This document shows positions 6,095 to 15,612 of a stretch of 64,000 bases of DNA, in pieces (within the stretch, counting starts at the first letter, position 1; each line of letters begins with the position of its first letter). A model generated the notes under the pieces. The model worked only from the letters and a program-made list of their open reading frames with translations. It made no database searches and was not told the DNA's origin. Location of the stretch: positions 42,924-106,923 of the forward strand of contig JBJEFI010000079.1 in NCBI GenBank assembly GCA_051873875.1. Direction: 5' to 3'. The DNA comes from JBJEFI01 sp051873875. GTDB lineage: Bacteria; Bacillota; Bacilli; Bacillales; Bacillaceae_G. The translations under genes were made by a program, and so were the position numbers.

Positions 6095-8689
6095 ATGTCT
6101 GATAACAAATATACTTCTCGGGAAGAACGACTAAAAAAAGCTCGTGAAGAGAAAAAGACACCAAAACAAAAAAAGACAGAATCATCACATAAAAAAACAA
6201 CATCAAAATGGAAAAAAGTTTTGATGGTTCTATTAGCATTATTCTTAACATTCATGGCAATTGGAGTAACAGCTTTCTTCCTTATAGTTAAAGATGCGCC
6301 AAAATTAGATGAAACATTGCTAAAAGATCCATTATCTTCAAAAATATACGATAAAAACGGAAAGCTTGTTACAGAAGTTGGAAAAGAGTATCGAGAAAAC
6401 ATCACTTATGATGAAATACCGGAAGTATTAGAAAATGCCGTATTAGCGATTGAAGATAACCGTTTTTACAAGCATCATGGTATCGACATTAAACGAACTG
6501 GTGCTGCAATTTTAGGTGTATTTAGTGAAGGATTAAGTGGACAAGGTGGTAGTACAATTACACAACAAGTTGTAAAACGCTCTTTCTTAACGCCTGATAA
6601 AACAATTAAACGAAAAGTACAAGAATGGTATTTAGCATTCCAATTAGAACAAAAAAAATCAAAACAAGAAATTTTAGAAATCTATTTAAATAAAATTTAC
6701 TATGCAAATGGTATTTATGGCGTTAAAAAGGCGTCCGAGTACTATTTTAATAAAGAATTAAAAGATTTAACTGTTGCTGAGGCAGCATTATTAGCGGGTA
6801 TTCCCCAAAGACCAAATGCATATAATCCATTTGACAATCCAAAATTAGCACAGGAGCGTCGTGACATCGTGTTAAAAGCGATGGAGAAACATGGATATAT
6901 TTCAAACGCCGAGTTACAAAAATCATTAGCAATAAATGTAAAAGATATGGTTGTAGCTGATAAAGGAAATCCATTAAATAAAGATGCTGATTATCAACAT
7001 TTTATCAATGAAGTAATAAAAGAAATCGATGAAATCAGTGATAATAAACTAAACATTTACACAGATGGATTAGAAATTTATACAACATTAGATACGCATG
7101 CTCAAAAAACAGTTGAAGCGATTTTAAATACAGATGATTATATTAATTATCCAAATGATCGTCTTCAAGCTGGGGTTGTATTAATGGATTCTAAAACAGG
7201 AGAAATTCGTGCCATCGGTGGTGGACGTAACAACGAAACTGTTCGTGGCTTTAACTTTGCTACTGACATCAAACGTCAACCTGGTTCTACAATTAAACCA
7301 ATTTTAGACTATGCTCCTGCAATTGAGTATTTAAAATGGGGAACTGGTAGACCGATGAAAGATGAACCATATAGCTATAGTTCAGGTCAAGTCATTCGTA
7401 ACCATGACAATAAATACATGGGCGAAATGACAATGCGCAGAGCACTTTCTCTATCACGAAACATTCCAGCTGTAAAAGCATATATGGAAGTCGGTCCAGA
7501 AAAGGCTGTAGAATTTGCAAATGGCATGGGATTAAATATAAAGCACTCCTACGAATCATATGCAATTGGTGGCTTTGATGGTGTAGATGATAGTATGTCT
7601 CCATTAAAAATGGTTGGGGCATATGGTGCATTTGCAAACGAAGGTATTTACAACAAACCGCATACAATTAACAAAGTTGTCTTGTCAGATGGTAGAGAAA
7701 TTAAAAGTTCTCAATACTTGCCAAAACCAAAACAAGTAATGAAGGACTATACTGCCTTCATGATTACAGACATGTTACGTACAACTGTAAATTCAGGAAC
7801 AGCAACATATGCACGCGTACCTGGTTTTGATGTCGCTGGTAAAACAGGACAGACAAACTTTGATAGTGCTGAAATCGCAAAATATGGTTTTCCAAGCGAC
7901 TCTATTAAGGACTCTTGGTTCGCAGGATATACACCACAATATACAGCAGCTGTATGGACTGGTTACGAAAAAACAACAAGTGAAAACTACTTTAGAAATG
8001 GTGCAGGTCATACACCAATTGCACAAAAAATCTTTAAGCAATTAATGTTAGAAGTAGCAACAGATACAAGTCGTTTCCAAAAACCAAACAGCGTAGCACA
8101 AGCGAACGGCGAATATTATGTAAAAGGTACAGAACCTGATGTACCAATTATTACAGTGGAAGCACCTACAGGCTTAAAAGCTAACTTTAATAAACAAACA
8201 AACAGCATTGACTTAAGTTGGAATTACAAAGGTAAAAATGCAAGTAATGTAGTCTTTGAAGTAGCATATAAAACAGATGGTCAAGGTGAAAAATTATTAC
8301 AATCATCTACTGCAAAACAAGCAACACTTTCAAATGTAAAGCCTGGTAGCACCTATACATTTACGGTTACAGCCGTCCTTGAAAATGAAAAAGGAAAACC
8401 AGCAAGCATTACAGTAAGTGTGCCACTTGTAGAAGTCGTAACACCACCAAATGATGATGATGACGACGACGATGATGATGAAAATAATCCAAATCAACCA
8501 GATACACCTGACATACCAGGCATAACACCACCAGATACTGGTACCGGAAACGGTAATGGTACCGGAAACGGTAATGGCAACGGTAACGGTAATGGTAACG
8601 GTAATGGTAACGGTAATGGTAATGACAGTGGAAGTGGCAATACGCCTACTACACCACCTACAACTGGTAATGAACAAACCGACGATTAA
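6095..8689 (+). CDS. ponA: Class A penicillin-binding protein 1 with FN3 domain and Gly-Asn tail
   Basis: Bifunctional peptidoglycan glycosyltransferase/transpeptidase of 864 aa. Order: a charged cytoplasmic N-terminus (1-38), one membrane span (about 39-62), a GT51 domain with catalytic Glu120 in EDNRFYKHHG and GQGGSTITQQ, then a transpeptidase domain with STIK (Ser398), SLSRN and KTGQT (Lys583). A fibronectin type III domain covers about residues 690-775. The tail carries an Asp run (787-796), a Pro-rich segment and a Gly-Asn/Thr repeat (816-843). The start is backed by AAAGGTGG. It is probably co-transcribed with recU and ends in a shared terminator facing ypoC. The repeat tail is longer than I expect for this family. 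Confidence 0.96.
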   Translation: MSDNKYTSREERLKKAREEKKTPKQKKTESSHKKTTSKWKKVLMVLLALFLTFMAIGVTAFFLIVKDAPKLDETLLKDPLSSKIYDKNGKLVTEVGKEYRENITYDEIPEVLENAVLAIEDNRFYKHHGIDIKRTGAAILGVFSEGLSGQGGSTITQQVVKRSFLTPDKTIKRKVQEWYLAFQLEQKKSKQEILEIYLNKIYYANGIYGVKKASEYYFNKELKDLTVAEAALLAGIPQRPNAYNPFDNPKLAQERRDIVLKAMEKHGYISNAELQKSLAINVKDMVVADKGNPLNKDADYQHFINEVIKEIDEISDNKLNIYTDGLEIYTTLDTHAQKTVEAILNTDDYINYPNDRLQAGVVLMDSKTGEIRAIGGGRNNETVRGFNFATDIKRQPGSTIKPILDYAPAIEYLKWGTGRPMKDEPYSYSSGQVIRNHDNKYMGEMTMRRALSLSRNIPAVKAYMEVGPEKAVEFANGMGLNIKHSYESYAIGGFDGVDDSMSPLKMVGAYGAFANEGIYNKPHTINKVVLSDGREIKSSQYLPKPKQVMKDYTAFMITDMLRTTVNSGTATYARVPGFDVAGKTGQTNFDSAEIAKYGFPSDSIKDSWFAGYTPQYTAAVWTGYEKTTSENYFRNGAGHTPIAQKIFKQLMLEVATDTSRFQKPNSVAQANGEYYVKGTEPDVPIITVEAPTGLKANFNKQTNSIDLSWNYKGKNASNVVFEVAYKTDGQGEKLLQSSTAKQATLSNVKPGSTYTFTVTAVLENEKGKPASITVSVPLVEVVTPPNDDDDDDDDDENNPNQPDTPDIPGITPPDTGTGNGNGTGNGNGNGNGNGNGNGNGNGNDSGSGNTPTTPPTTGNEQTDD
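8540..8622 (+). repeat. In-frame tandem repeat (GGTAAY-type hexamers) in ponA
   Basis: A run of six-base units alternating GGTAAT, GGTAAC and GGAAAC, with two GGTACC interruptions, encodes alternating Gly-Asn/Gly-Thr near the ponA C-terminus. Unit length is a multiple of three, so slippage changes the tail length without breaking the frame. A separate GAT/GAC triplet run lies just upstream (about 8453-8482). Confidence 0.9.
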
Positions 8690-8704
8690 TTTATTTTCAA
8701 TAAA

Positions 8705-8734
8705 AAAGAGCGAGGCACTTAGCCATCGCTCTTT
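8705..8734. terminator. Bidirectional terminator between ponA and ypoC
   Basis: AAAGAGCGA / TCGCTCTTT stem flanked by A-run and T-run, so it can end both ponA (+) and the ypoC-nth-dnaD transcript (-). The right half overlaps the last codons of ypoC. Confidence 0.8.
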
Positions 8735-9027
8735 TTCATTGCTTTTGATTTATAATAGACTTTTTCTAATTCCACATATAATTCCTTTAATTGAATAAAA
8801 GCATGGTAATGATTTATATTCCCTTTAATAAAATGAATTCTTTCTCTTTCATTCAACAGCTGAACTTCTCCATAGTTAAGTGTAACTTCTTCTCTTATCT
8901 GTTTATATAAAGCAAAGGCTTCTTCCATCCATCCTTGCGCTTCTTTTCGATTTCGCTTATTAAAAAGCCCTGTTAATGTTTCCTTTAATTCATTCCATCT
9001 TGTAAATCCTTCTTCAATCGTTTGCAT
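8719..9027 (-). CDS. ypoC: YpoC-like protein
   Basis: A 102-aa soluble, helix-rich protein (ends YYKSKAMKKSDG) occupying the position of ypoC between ponA and nth. B. subtilis YpoC is about 165 aa, so this version is short, either N-terminally reduced or belonging to a shorter lineage form. Its ATG overlaps the nth 3' end by 14 bases, indicating translational coupling. The segment EAQGWMEEAFALYKQIREEV is the best family-like block. Function is unknown. Confidence 0.65.
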   Translation of the reverse strand: MQTIEEGFTRWNELKETLTGLFNKRNRKEAQGWMEEAFALYKQIREEVTLNYGEVQLLNERERIHFIKGNINHYHAFIQLKELYVELEKVYYKSKAMKKSDG

Positions 9028-9667
9028 TTTTTAACCGTTTCTTCCCTTCCCTACATATATCATTTAATGGACATTGAATGCAATTTGGGTTTTGAGCTTT
9101 ACAATGATATCTTCCAAAAAAAATCATTCGATGATGAGTCGGAGCCCACTGCTCTTTTGGGATTTTCTTCATCAATGTCCTTTCTACTTCAAGCACACTA
9201 TCTTTGTAACGACAAAAAGCTAATCGTTTGCTTACTCGTTCCACATGAGTATCAACAGCAATGGCGGGTATGCCAAAGGCAACAGAAACAACAACATTTG
9301 CTGTTTTTCTTCCTACACCAGGAAGCGTCATTAATATATCTCGATCCTTAGGTACTTCTCCATTGTATTCACGAATCAAAATATCACATAATTTTTGAAT
9401 ATTTTTTGCCTTATTACGAAATAATCCTATTGATCGAATATCATTTTGTAATTCTTCAATGGAAACATCTAAATAATCTTGTGGTACTTTATATTTTTCA
9501 AATAATGTTTTTGTAACACTATTTACTTTTACATCTGTACATTGAGCAGATAACAAGACAGCAATAAGTAATTCAAATGGATTGCGATGGTTTAATTCAC
9601 AATGTGCTTCTGGAAACATATCCTCCATTACTGCTATACAATGCTTAATTTGTTCTTTATTCAGCAT
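9014..9667 (-). CDS. nth: Endonuclease III (DNA glycosylase/AP lyase)
   Basis: Removes oxidised pyrimidines and cuts abasic sites in base excision repair. The 217-aa product has the helix-hairpin-helix LPGVGRKTANVV with the catalytic Lys, the catalytic Asp in VDTHVERVSKRL, and a C-terminal 4Fe-4S site with the C-x6-C-x2-C-x5-C spacing (CKAQNPNCIQCPLNDIC). The chosen ATG (9667) follows GGGAGAGG and overlaps the dnaD stop by one base (TAATG); the frame extends seven codons further upstream, which is not needed. dnaD-nth-ypoC form an operon. Confidence 0.96.
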   Translation of the reverse strand: MLNKEQIKHCIAVMEDMFPEAHCELNHRNPFELLIAVLLSAQCTDVKVNSVTKTLFEKYKVPQDYLDVSIEELQNDIRSIGLFRNKAKNIQKLCDILIREYNGEVPKDRDILMTLPGVGRKTANVVVSVAFGIPAIAVDTHVERVSKRLAFCRYKDSVLEVERTLMKKIPKEQWAPTHHRMIFFGRYHCKAQNPNCIQCPLNDICREGKKRLKNAND

Positions 9668-10371
9668 TATACCTCTCCCTCTAACCAATTATAAAATGTA
9701 ATATTTTCAGGCTTCTTCTCTTTTGGTTGAGTTTGTTGACGTTGGTGTTGTCGGAACTTTTGCCCTCTTTCAACAGCCTGTTCAACAGATTTAATTCCTG
9801 CCCGCTTCCATTCAAATAAAATGCGGTCAATATAGCGGAAATTCATTTTCCCAACCATTACAGCTTCTCTTAAAGCAGCTTTAATTAGTTGCTCTGAGTG
9901 TTGATCTTGATCTTGCCACATACCAAGTGTCTCAAGCTCAAAGGGCGACAATGGTCGTCCAAATTCTTTTTCAAATATTGTGTATAAATTATCTTGCTTT
10001 ACTTCTATCTCTTCTAAATTTGAAACTGTTTGTGCTTGTACAAGCACTTGAAGTAGCTTTTCCCATAAAGGTTGTAAACTATAGTACTCTGTTTTTATCC
10101 CATTAAGTTCTTTCTTTTCCCAAATTGCTAATAATCCTTTTTGAATTAATCCCCTAAGAACATGCATACATTCCTGTTCATTAATTGTCATTTTTTTACT
10201 TAAATCTGTTGGAGTCGGAAAATGGTTACCACTTTCAATAGATGTATGGATGTGTAAAATAACCATACACTCTACTTCATTCATTCCTAGTTCGCCATAA
10301 TGATTCAGCAAAATTTTAGGAATTGCAACGCTTCCCTCTTCAAACCATTTAAAAAAATACTCTTTTCTCAT
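9667..10371 (-). CDS. dnaD: Replication initiation/restart protein DnaD
   Basis: Primosomal protein acting with DnaA, DnaB and DnaI in helicase loading. The 234-aa product has an N-terminal winged-helix oligomerisation domain (to about residue 110; ends YYSLQPLWEKL) and a C-terminal DnaD domain with YTIFEKEFGRPLSPFELETL near 130-150 and the DNA-binding YxxxIL motif in FRYIDRILFEWKRAG. It ends in the typical FYNWLE. The ATG at 10371 follows GAGGTG; the longer frame from 10422 lacks an RBS. asnS, which separates dnaD from aspB in B. subtilis, is missing. Confidence 0.94.
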   Translation of the reverse strand: MRKEYFFKWFEEGSVAIPKILLNHYGELGMNEVECMVILHIHTSIESGNHFPTPTDLSKKMTINEQECMHVLRGLIQKGLLAIWEKKELNGIKTEYYSLQPLWEKLLQVLVQAQTVSNLEEIEVKQDNLYTIFEKEFGRPLSPFELETLGMWQDQDQHSEQLIKAALREAVMVGKMNFRYIDRILFEWKRAGIKSVEQAVERGQKFRQHQRQQTQPKEKKPENITFYNWLEGEV

Positions 10372-10490
10372 TTCAAACACCTCTTGCCTAAGTATACCAT
10401 GATGAGTGATAGGTGTAATCATCCTTAGTTTGTCATCATTTCAATGTTAATCACTAGAGAAGCCCTTCCAAAAAAGGAAGGGCCACATAA

Positions 10491-11675
10491 CTATTTCATG
10501 TTTTTATCCATAAATGCATGGATTCGCTTTACTGCTTCCTCTAACACATCTAAAGATGTAGCATAAGAAATACGCATATTATCGGGTGCACCAAATCCAG
10601 CACCTGGTACAACAGCTACTAAGGCTTCTGATAACAAGCCTTTTGCAAAACTATCTACATCTTCATATCCTGTTAAAGTCGCTGCTTCTTTTACATTTGG
10701 AAATAAATAAAAAGCACCATCCGGCTTTATACAACTAAAACCTGGTATCTTAATTAATTGTTCATAAATAATATCTAAACGATGAGAAAATGCTTGTCGC
10801 ATCACTTCTACTTCATCTTGTGGTCCTTCATATGCTGCAATCGTTGCAAATTGAGCAATAGATGTTGGATTGGATGTAGAATGACTTGCTAAATTTGTCA
10901 TCGCTGTAATAATCTCTTTATTACCAGCTGCATAGCCAATACGCCAACCTGTCATCGAATGAGACTTAGATACACCGTTAATAATGATTGTATTTTCTTT
11001 TAATGCATCCGATAACGTCGCAATGGATGTAAATGTTGTATCGCCATATACTAATTTTTCATAAATTTCATCTGACACAATTAAAACGTTGTGTTTTAAA
11101 CAAATTTCACCTAAAGCTTGTAATTCTTCTTTTGTATACACCATTCCAGTTGGATTACTTGGTGAGTTAATAATTACTGCTTTTGTTTTTGGTGTAATCG
11201 CTGCTTCTAATTGAGCTGGCGTAATTTTAAATCGATTGCTCTCCAGTCCTTGAACATAAACAGGTTCTCCCTCCGCTAATTTAACTTGCTCAGGATAACT
11301 TACCCAATAAGGTGTTGGAATAATTACTTCATCCCCAGGATTTAAAATAACTTGAAAAAGGGTATATAGTGCATGTTTTGCACCATTACATACAATAACT
11401 TCATTCGGATTATATTGTAAGCCTTGATCTTTTTTTAGCTTCTCAATGATTACTTTCTTTAATATTGGCAATCCTGCAGTCGCTGTATATTTTGTATGAC
11501 CAGCTTCCATTGCCACAATGGCTGCATCCATGATGTGACGCGGTGTATTGAAGTCAGGTTCTCCAGCGCCTAGCCCAATTACATCTAGCCCTTTATCTTT
11601 CAATTCTTTTGCCTTCGCTGTGATTTCTAGTGTAGCGGATGGTGTTAAAGATAGTACTCGATTTGCTAATTTCAT
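10491..11675 (-). CDS. aspB: Aspartate aminotransferase, class I PLP-dependent
   Basis: Interconverts aspartate/2-oxoglutarate and oxaloacetate/glutamate. The 394-aa cytoplasmic enzyme shows IGLGAGEPDFNTP at the N-terminus, SPSNPTG near 175, and the PLP-binding lysine in INGVSKSHSMTGWRIGY near residue 235, with the substrate carboxylate Arg in NMRISYATS near the C-terminus. GGGGGG precedes the ATG. It lies 17 bases after ypmB, as in B. subtilis. A hairpin (GCCCTTCC / GGAAGGGC, 10465-10484) follows it but has no clear U-tract. Confidence 0.95.
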   Translation of the reverse strand: MKLANRVLSLTPSATLEITAKAKELKDKGLDVIGLGAGEPDFNTPRHIMDAAIVAMEAGHTKYTATAGLPILKKVIIEKLKKDQGLQYNPNEVIVCNGAKHALYTLFQVILNPGDEVIIPTPYWVSYPEQVKLAEGEPVYVQGLESNRFKITPAQLEAAITPKTKAVIINSPSNPTGMVYTKEELQALGEICLKHNVLIVSDEIYEKLVYGDTTFTSIATLSDALKENTIIINGVSKSHSMTGWRIGYAAGNKEIITAMTNLASHSTSNPTSIAQFATIAAYEGPQDEVEVMRQAFSHRLDIIYEQLIKIPGFSCIKPDGAFYLFPNVKEAATLTGYEDVDSFAKGLLSEALVAVVPGAGFGAPDNMRISYATSLDVLEEAVKRIHAFMDKNMK

Positions 11676-11692
11676 ACTTTTCCCCCCGAAGC

Positions 11693-12169
11693 TTATTTTG
11701 GAAGAGCGTACCTTTTTATTGGCTCCCCAGTTTCAAAATCTATATAGTAAAATGAATATAAATCACTACTATCGATATATGTAATTTCCCAAAAAGGAAC
11801 ACCTTTTTCCATGCCCAATACTGCTTTTATAATTTCATTAGGGTTACGATCCTTTTTTAAAATAGAAATTGCTTTTTCTTTCGTAATTCCTTCTGTTGCC
11901 CGTCTTGTTACAATTGGTTCATCTCCTGATGGAATCCATGCAATTACTTTATCTTTATATTTATTTTTCCCTTGCACAACGACATAAGATTCTTGTCCAT
12001 TAAACAAAGAGGTTTCATCTATCTGTTCAATACTTGTTTGATTCTTTACGATGTTAATCGCATCTGTTATTACTTTTTCTTTCGGATTCACCGCATTTTT
12101 ATAAATAACCAATGGGATTGTAATTGCACATACGATAACAATTATGATAAAAAAAATCCATTTCTTCAT
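11693..12169 (-). CDS. ypmB: YpmB, membrane-anchored DUF5590 protein
   Basis: A 158-aa protein with an uncleaved N-terminal membrane anchor (residues 4-24, IFFIIIVIVCAITIPLVIY) and an extracellular domain of the YpmB/DUF5590 type, with PepSY-like character (TKEKAISILKKDRN; EKGVPFWEITYID; YYIDFETGEPIKRY). It lies between dinG and aspB as in B. subtilis. The Shine-Dalgarno (GGGAGG) is unusually far from the ATG, about 16 bases, so the start is slightly uncertain. Function is unknown; a cell-envelope role is inferred. Confidence 0.85.
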   Translation of the reverse strand: MKKWIFFIIIVIVCAITIPLVIYKNAVNPKEKVITDAINIVKNQTSIEQIDETSLFNGQESYVVVQGKNKYKDKVIAWIPSGDEPIVTRRATEGITKEKAISILKKDRNPNEIIKAVLGMEKGVPFWEITYIDSSDLYSFYYIDFETGEPIKRYALPK

Positions 12170-12247
12170 AGCAATTTCTTATAATGCCTCCCTGATTTCT
12201 TTGTACTTTCATTTTTAAATTATTATAACACGAAACAAGTTGGCAAC

Positions 12248-14980
12248 CTATTGTTCATTGTTATTTTCTTTCAAAAAATCTTTCATTTCCTTTATACATT
12301 GGTCTAAAGGTTCATGAGAAGTAGCTACCATTGGAATAGAATGTAAAAATTTTTTACCATAATGTGCTTCCATTATTCGTTGGTCTAAAATATAAATAAC
12401 ACCTTTATTTTCTTCCGAGCGAATTAAGCGACCAAATCCTTGTTTAAAACGTAAAATTGCTTGTGGCAATGAAAAATCCTGAAATGCACTTCCACCTTGC
12501 TTATCAATATTTTCGCTTTTTAATTTTACATATGGATGATCTGGGGAACTAAATGGCAATCGCACAATAATAACACAATCAAGGGCAGCACCATCAAAAT
12601 CAATACCTTCCCAAAATGTTAATCCACCAAATAAGGCTGCTTTTTGGAATTGCTTAAAATATTTTGTTAATCGATTACGATTTCGCGTCGTTCCTTGGGC
12701 AATCATCACTGTATCTTCTAGACGTGTACTTGTTTTAATATCCTCATATACATCTTGAAGTAGTTCATTAGATTGAAACAATACAAGAGCTCTTCCTTCA
12801 ATATTTGCCAAAATTTCTTCGATTGTTTCCACAACAATTGCCGCATATACGTTGCTCTTTACTTTCTTATAGGAAGGAATCTCAACTGGTACAAATACCT
12901 TTACTTTGTTTTTATAATCAAACGGAGAAGGAAGAACATATGTCGTCGGTTGTTCTTTTTCTAATCCACTTTCATGAAGGAAAAATTGAAAATCCTCGTC
13001 AACACTTAGCGTAGCAGATGTAAAAATACCTCGTTTTAGTTTACGAAAAAATGCCTCTTGCAGTGTTGTTGCTACACTCACTGGTTGCATATATAAAACA
13101 ATGGAGTGGAATGTTCCTTTTTGTTCTAATTCTAGCCAATTGATTTTATTTTCTTCTTGATGGAAAAATGTTTCTAACATTACCATTTTTTCTTCAAATG
13201 TGGCAATGAGAAGATTTAATCTTGACATCGTAAATGAAGGGTTCTCCATTTCAACTAACCATTTTTTCTCCTCATACATTTTTTTATATGTATGCATAAT
13301 TCGCTTCATCATATCTTCTACTATTAAAAAATCCGTAGTAGCAGCAATTTTGGCATATGGAATTCCTTTTCTTGTATTGAACTCACCTTGCCCTTTCTTT
13401 TGCTTTTGTCCTAACTGATATAACAATCGAAACAGGTCATCTAATTCTAATTTTAGCTCTCTTATATTTTCTGCTAATGAGACAATCTGTGTATTCTTTT
13501 CTTGTTCCTTCTTTAGCTTATCAATAAGCAAAATCATCTTTGTTAAAAGACGATTGCAATACATTGCGGAAAAAGATTGGCCGAGTATTCCGGTGGCAGT
13601 TTCAACAAAGCGATGAGCCTCATCAATAACAATTGTTTCAATCCCTTCAAATATTCGTTCCTTTCTTCCAATATCATGTAGAAGTAAGGCGTGGTTTGTA
13701 ATAATAATATCTGCTGACATGGCTCGATAAACAGCACGTTCATAATAATCAATTCCGTTATAAAAGCTCTCTTTATCTTGATAACTACAGCAAATTTCTT
13801 CCCAAAAGGCCGTACCTTCTGTTGGCAAATGAAGCTCTTCTACATCTCCTGTAACCGTCTTTGTTAACCAAACTGCAATCTTTGATTTCGTTAATACAAT
13901 ATCATAATTGCTTTCATCTTGTTGTAACGATGCTGCAAATTTTCGTAATGATAAGTAATGTTTTCTCCCCTTTAAGACAGATGCATTTATTTTTTTATTC
14001 ATTGCACGCTCAAGCATTGGAATTGTTTCTGCCATCAATTGATTTTGTAATTGTAAAGAATATGTACTCACAATAACTTGTTCTTTTCGTCTCGTTGCAT
14101 ATGAAAGAGCGGGAATAAGATATCCTAATGTTTTTCCGATTCCTGTTCCAGCCTCGATTACTGCAAATTTATCTTCTAATAAAGTCTCATGAACAATATC
14201 CATCATTTTTAATTGAGACTCTCTTAATTGAAAGTTAGCAAAGCTTTGTACTTCTTTATAGATTGTTCTATAATCGCCAACATTTTCTTCAACTGGGATA
14301 TGAAAGGATGCTTTTCTTACCACAACATCTAATAGTTCAATATACGCTTCCTCATCTTCCCTACTCTCTAAAATCGTGCTACTAATAACAGATGAAAGTA
14401 AAATATTTAATTCACTCTTATAGTATTTCGATAAGTTCAATAAGGTTTGTAATGTCTTCAGTGGCAACTGCTTTAATGTTTCTATTAAATAAAGAAACAA
14501 TGTTGCTGTTACAAGTGCATCACTATCCGCTTGGTGTGGGCGTTCATGCGTCATCTGAAGACTTTCTGCTAAGTCCGTTAATTTATAGCTATCCATTGTC
14601 GGCAAAAGGATGCGAGACAATTCCACTGTATCAATAATCGGAACAGCAGGAAATTGGTAACCATGCCGTTTGAATTCATCTTCTAAAAACACATAATCAA
14701 AATGTATATTATGAGCAACAAACACACTATCTTTGAATAATTCATATAGTTGTGGAATAATTGCGGAAAAAGGTGGGGCATCACTTACATCACTTTCTTT
14801 AATTCCTGTCAAATTTGTAATAAAAGGCGGTATCTCTTTATTAGGATTAACAAAAGTTGAAAATGTTTGTGTAATGACATTTTCTTCAATGACAACTGCT
14901 GCGAATTGGATAATTCGATCTCCTGCCTTTGATGAGTTTCCTGTTGTTTCTAAATCTACGATTACATACTTTCGTTTCAT
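12248..14980 (-). CDS. dinG: DinG-type protein: DnaQ-like 3'-5' exonuclease fused to a DEAH helicase
   Basis: A 910-aa protein. Residues 1-165 form a DnaQ-family exonuclease (VDLETTGN with the DxE of Exo I; HNIHFDYVF; HQADSDALVT). The rest is an XPD/DinG superfamily 2 helicase with Walker A EAGTGIGKT near residue 280, DEAH in VIDEAHRFVE near 460, and the C-terminal GFGRLIRSEENKGVIYILD motif VI. The Fe-S cysteines of E. coli DinG are not evident, consistent with Firmicutes DinG, where the enzyme acts mainly as a single-strand nuclease. It precedes ypmB-aspB. ypmA is absent. Confidence 0.92.
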   Translation of the reverse strand: MKRKYVIVDLETTGNSSKAGDRIIQFAAVVIEENVITQTFSTFVNPNKEIPPFITNLTGIKESDVSDAPPFSAIIPQLYELFKDSVFVAHNIHFDYVFLEDEFKRHGYQFPAVPIIDTVELSRILLPTMDSYKLTDLAESLQMTHERPHQADSDALVTATLFLYLIETLKQLPLKTLQTLLNLSKYYKSELNILLSSVISSTILESREDEEAYIELLDVVVRKASFHIPVEENVGDYRTIYKEVQSFANFQLRESQLKMMDIVHETLLEDKFAVIEAGTGIGKTLGYLIPALSYATRRKEQVIVSTYSLQLQNQLMAETIPMLERAMNKKINASVLKGRKHYLSLRKFAASLQQDESNYDIVLTKSKIAVWLTKTVTGDVEELHLPTEGTAFWEEICCSYQDKESFYNGIDYYERAVYRAMSADIIITNHALLLHDIGRKERIFEGIETIVIDEAHRFVETATGILGQSFSAMYCNRLLTKMILLIDKLKKEQEKNTQIVSLAENIRELKLELDDLFRLLYQLGQKQKKGQGEFNTRKGIPYAKIAATTDFLIVEDMMKRIMHTYKKMYEEKKWLVEMENPSFTMSRLNLLIATFEEKMVMLETFFHQEENKINWLELEQKGTFHSIVLYMQPVSVATTLQEAFFRKLKRGIFTSATLSVDEDFQFFLHESGLEKEQPTTYVLPSPFDYKNKVKVFVPVEIPSYKKVKSNVYAAIVVETIEEILANIEGRALVLFQSNELLQDVYEDIKTSTRLEDTVMIAQGTTRNRNRLTKYFKQFQKAALFGGLTFWEGIDFDGAALDCVIIVRLPFSSPDHPYVKLKSENIDKQGGSAFQDFSLPQAILRFKQGFGRLIRSEENKGVIYILDQRIMEAHYGKKFLHSIPMVATSHEPLDQCIKEMKDFLKENNNEQ

Positions 14981-15127
14981 CCCTTTTCACCTCCATCATT
15001 CAAAAGGGAGGATATGTATACTTACGATTTGGCAATATGGTATATAAAAACACGTTTATTGTCATTTCTTAAGAAAATACACTAAACTACCAATTTTTCA
15101 TTCAAAACATATCCATTCTTTTAAAAA

Positions 15128-15168
15128 GAGGACGACTTAAAAGCAAATGTACATGCTCTTAAATCCTC
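15128..15168 (-). terminator. Terminator of the panBCD operon
   Basis: Long imperfect stem, GAGGA-TTTAAGAGCA pairing with TGCTTTTAAG-TCGTCCTC, followed on the minus strand by CTTTTTAAAAG. It starts 15 bases beyond the panD stop. Confidence 0.75.
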
Positions 15169-15182
15169 CCCCTTTATACGTA

Positions 15183-15566
15183 TTACTTAACTGTAAATGC
15201 TGGCTCTGTACTTGTTTTTTCCACCATTTCATTTTTTTCATTCATAAACACTATTTTGGGCTGATGATTCGCTATCTTTTCTTCACTAATCATCGCATAT
15301 GCGATAATGATAACTGTATCTCCAGGCTGCACAAGTCTAGCAGCAGCACCATTTAAACAAATTACACCACTTCCACGTTCCCCTTTAATCACATATGTTT
15401 CTAAACGTGCGCCATTGTTGTTGTTAACAATTTGTACTTTTTCATTTTCTAGTATATCCACTGCATCCATAATGTCTTCATCAATTGTAATACTACCAAT
15501 ATAATTCAAATTGGCTTCTGTTACAACAGCTCGATGAATTTTTGATTTCATCATAGTACGAAACAT
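15183..15566 (-). CDS. panD: Aspartate 1-decarboxylase (pyruvoyl-dependent)
   Basis: Makes beta-alanine from aspartate for pantothenate synthesis. The 127-aa proenzyme self-cleaves at Gly-Ser in NYIGSITID (about residues 21-29) to give the pyruvoyl cofactor. Conserved INGAAARLVQPGDTVIIIAYA-type sequence is present, seen as LNGAAARLVQPGD then TVIIIAYAMIS. AAGGAG precedes the ATG. Third gene of panB-panC-panD; downstream is the operon terminator. Confidence 0.96.
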   Translation of the reverse strand: MFRTMMKSKIHRAVVTEANLNYIGSITIDEDIMDAVDILENEKVQIVNNNNGARLETYVIKGERGSGVICLNGAAARLVQPGDTVIIIAYAMISEEKIANHQPKIVFMNEKNEMVEKTSTEPAFTVK

Positions 15567-15612
15567 GTTTCTTTCTCTCCTTATTTAGAAAACTATTCAA
15601 TTCTTTCTTGTT

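Noticed and set aside
8540..8622. Possible CRISPR or non-coding tandem array
   Set aside because: Repeat unit is six bases, in frame and within ponA; no spacer structure.
8330..8677. 115-codon minus-strand ORF rich in Ile/Thr/Val
   Set aside because: It is antisense to the Gly-Asn repeat and FN3 part of ponA and reads as TITVTITVT, the mirror of the repeat; no RBS or independent composition.
10463..10485. Rho-independent terminator after aspB
   Set aside because: The stem GCCCTTCC / GGAAGGGC is good, but neither strand has a T-tract after it. Noted in the aspB entry only.
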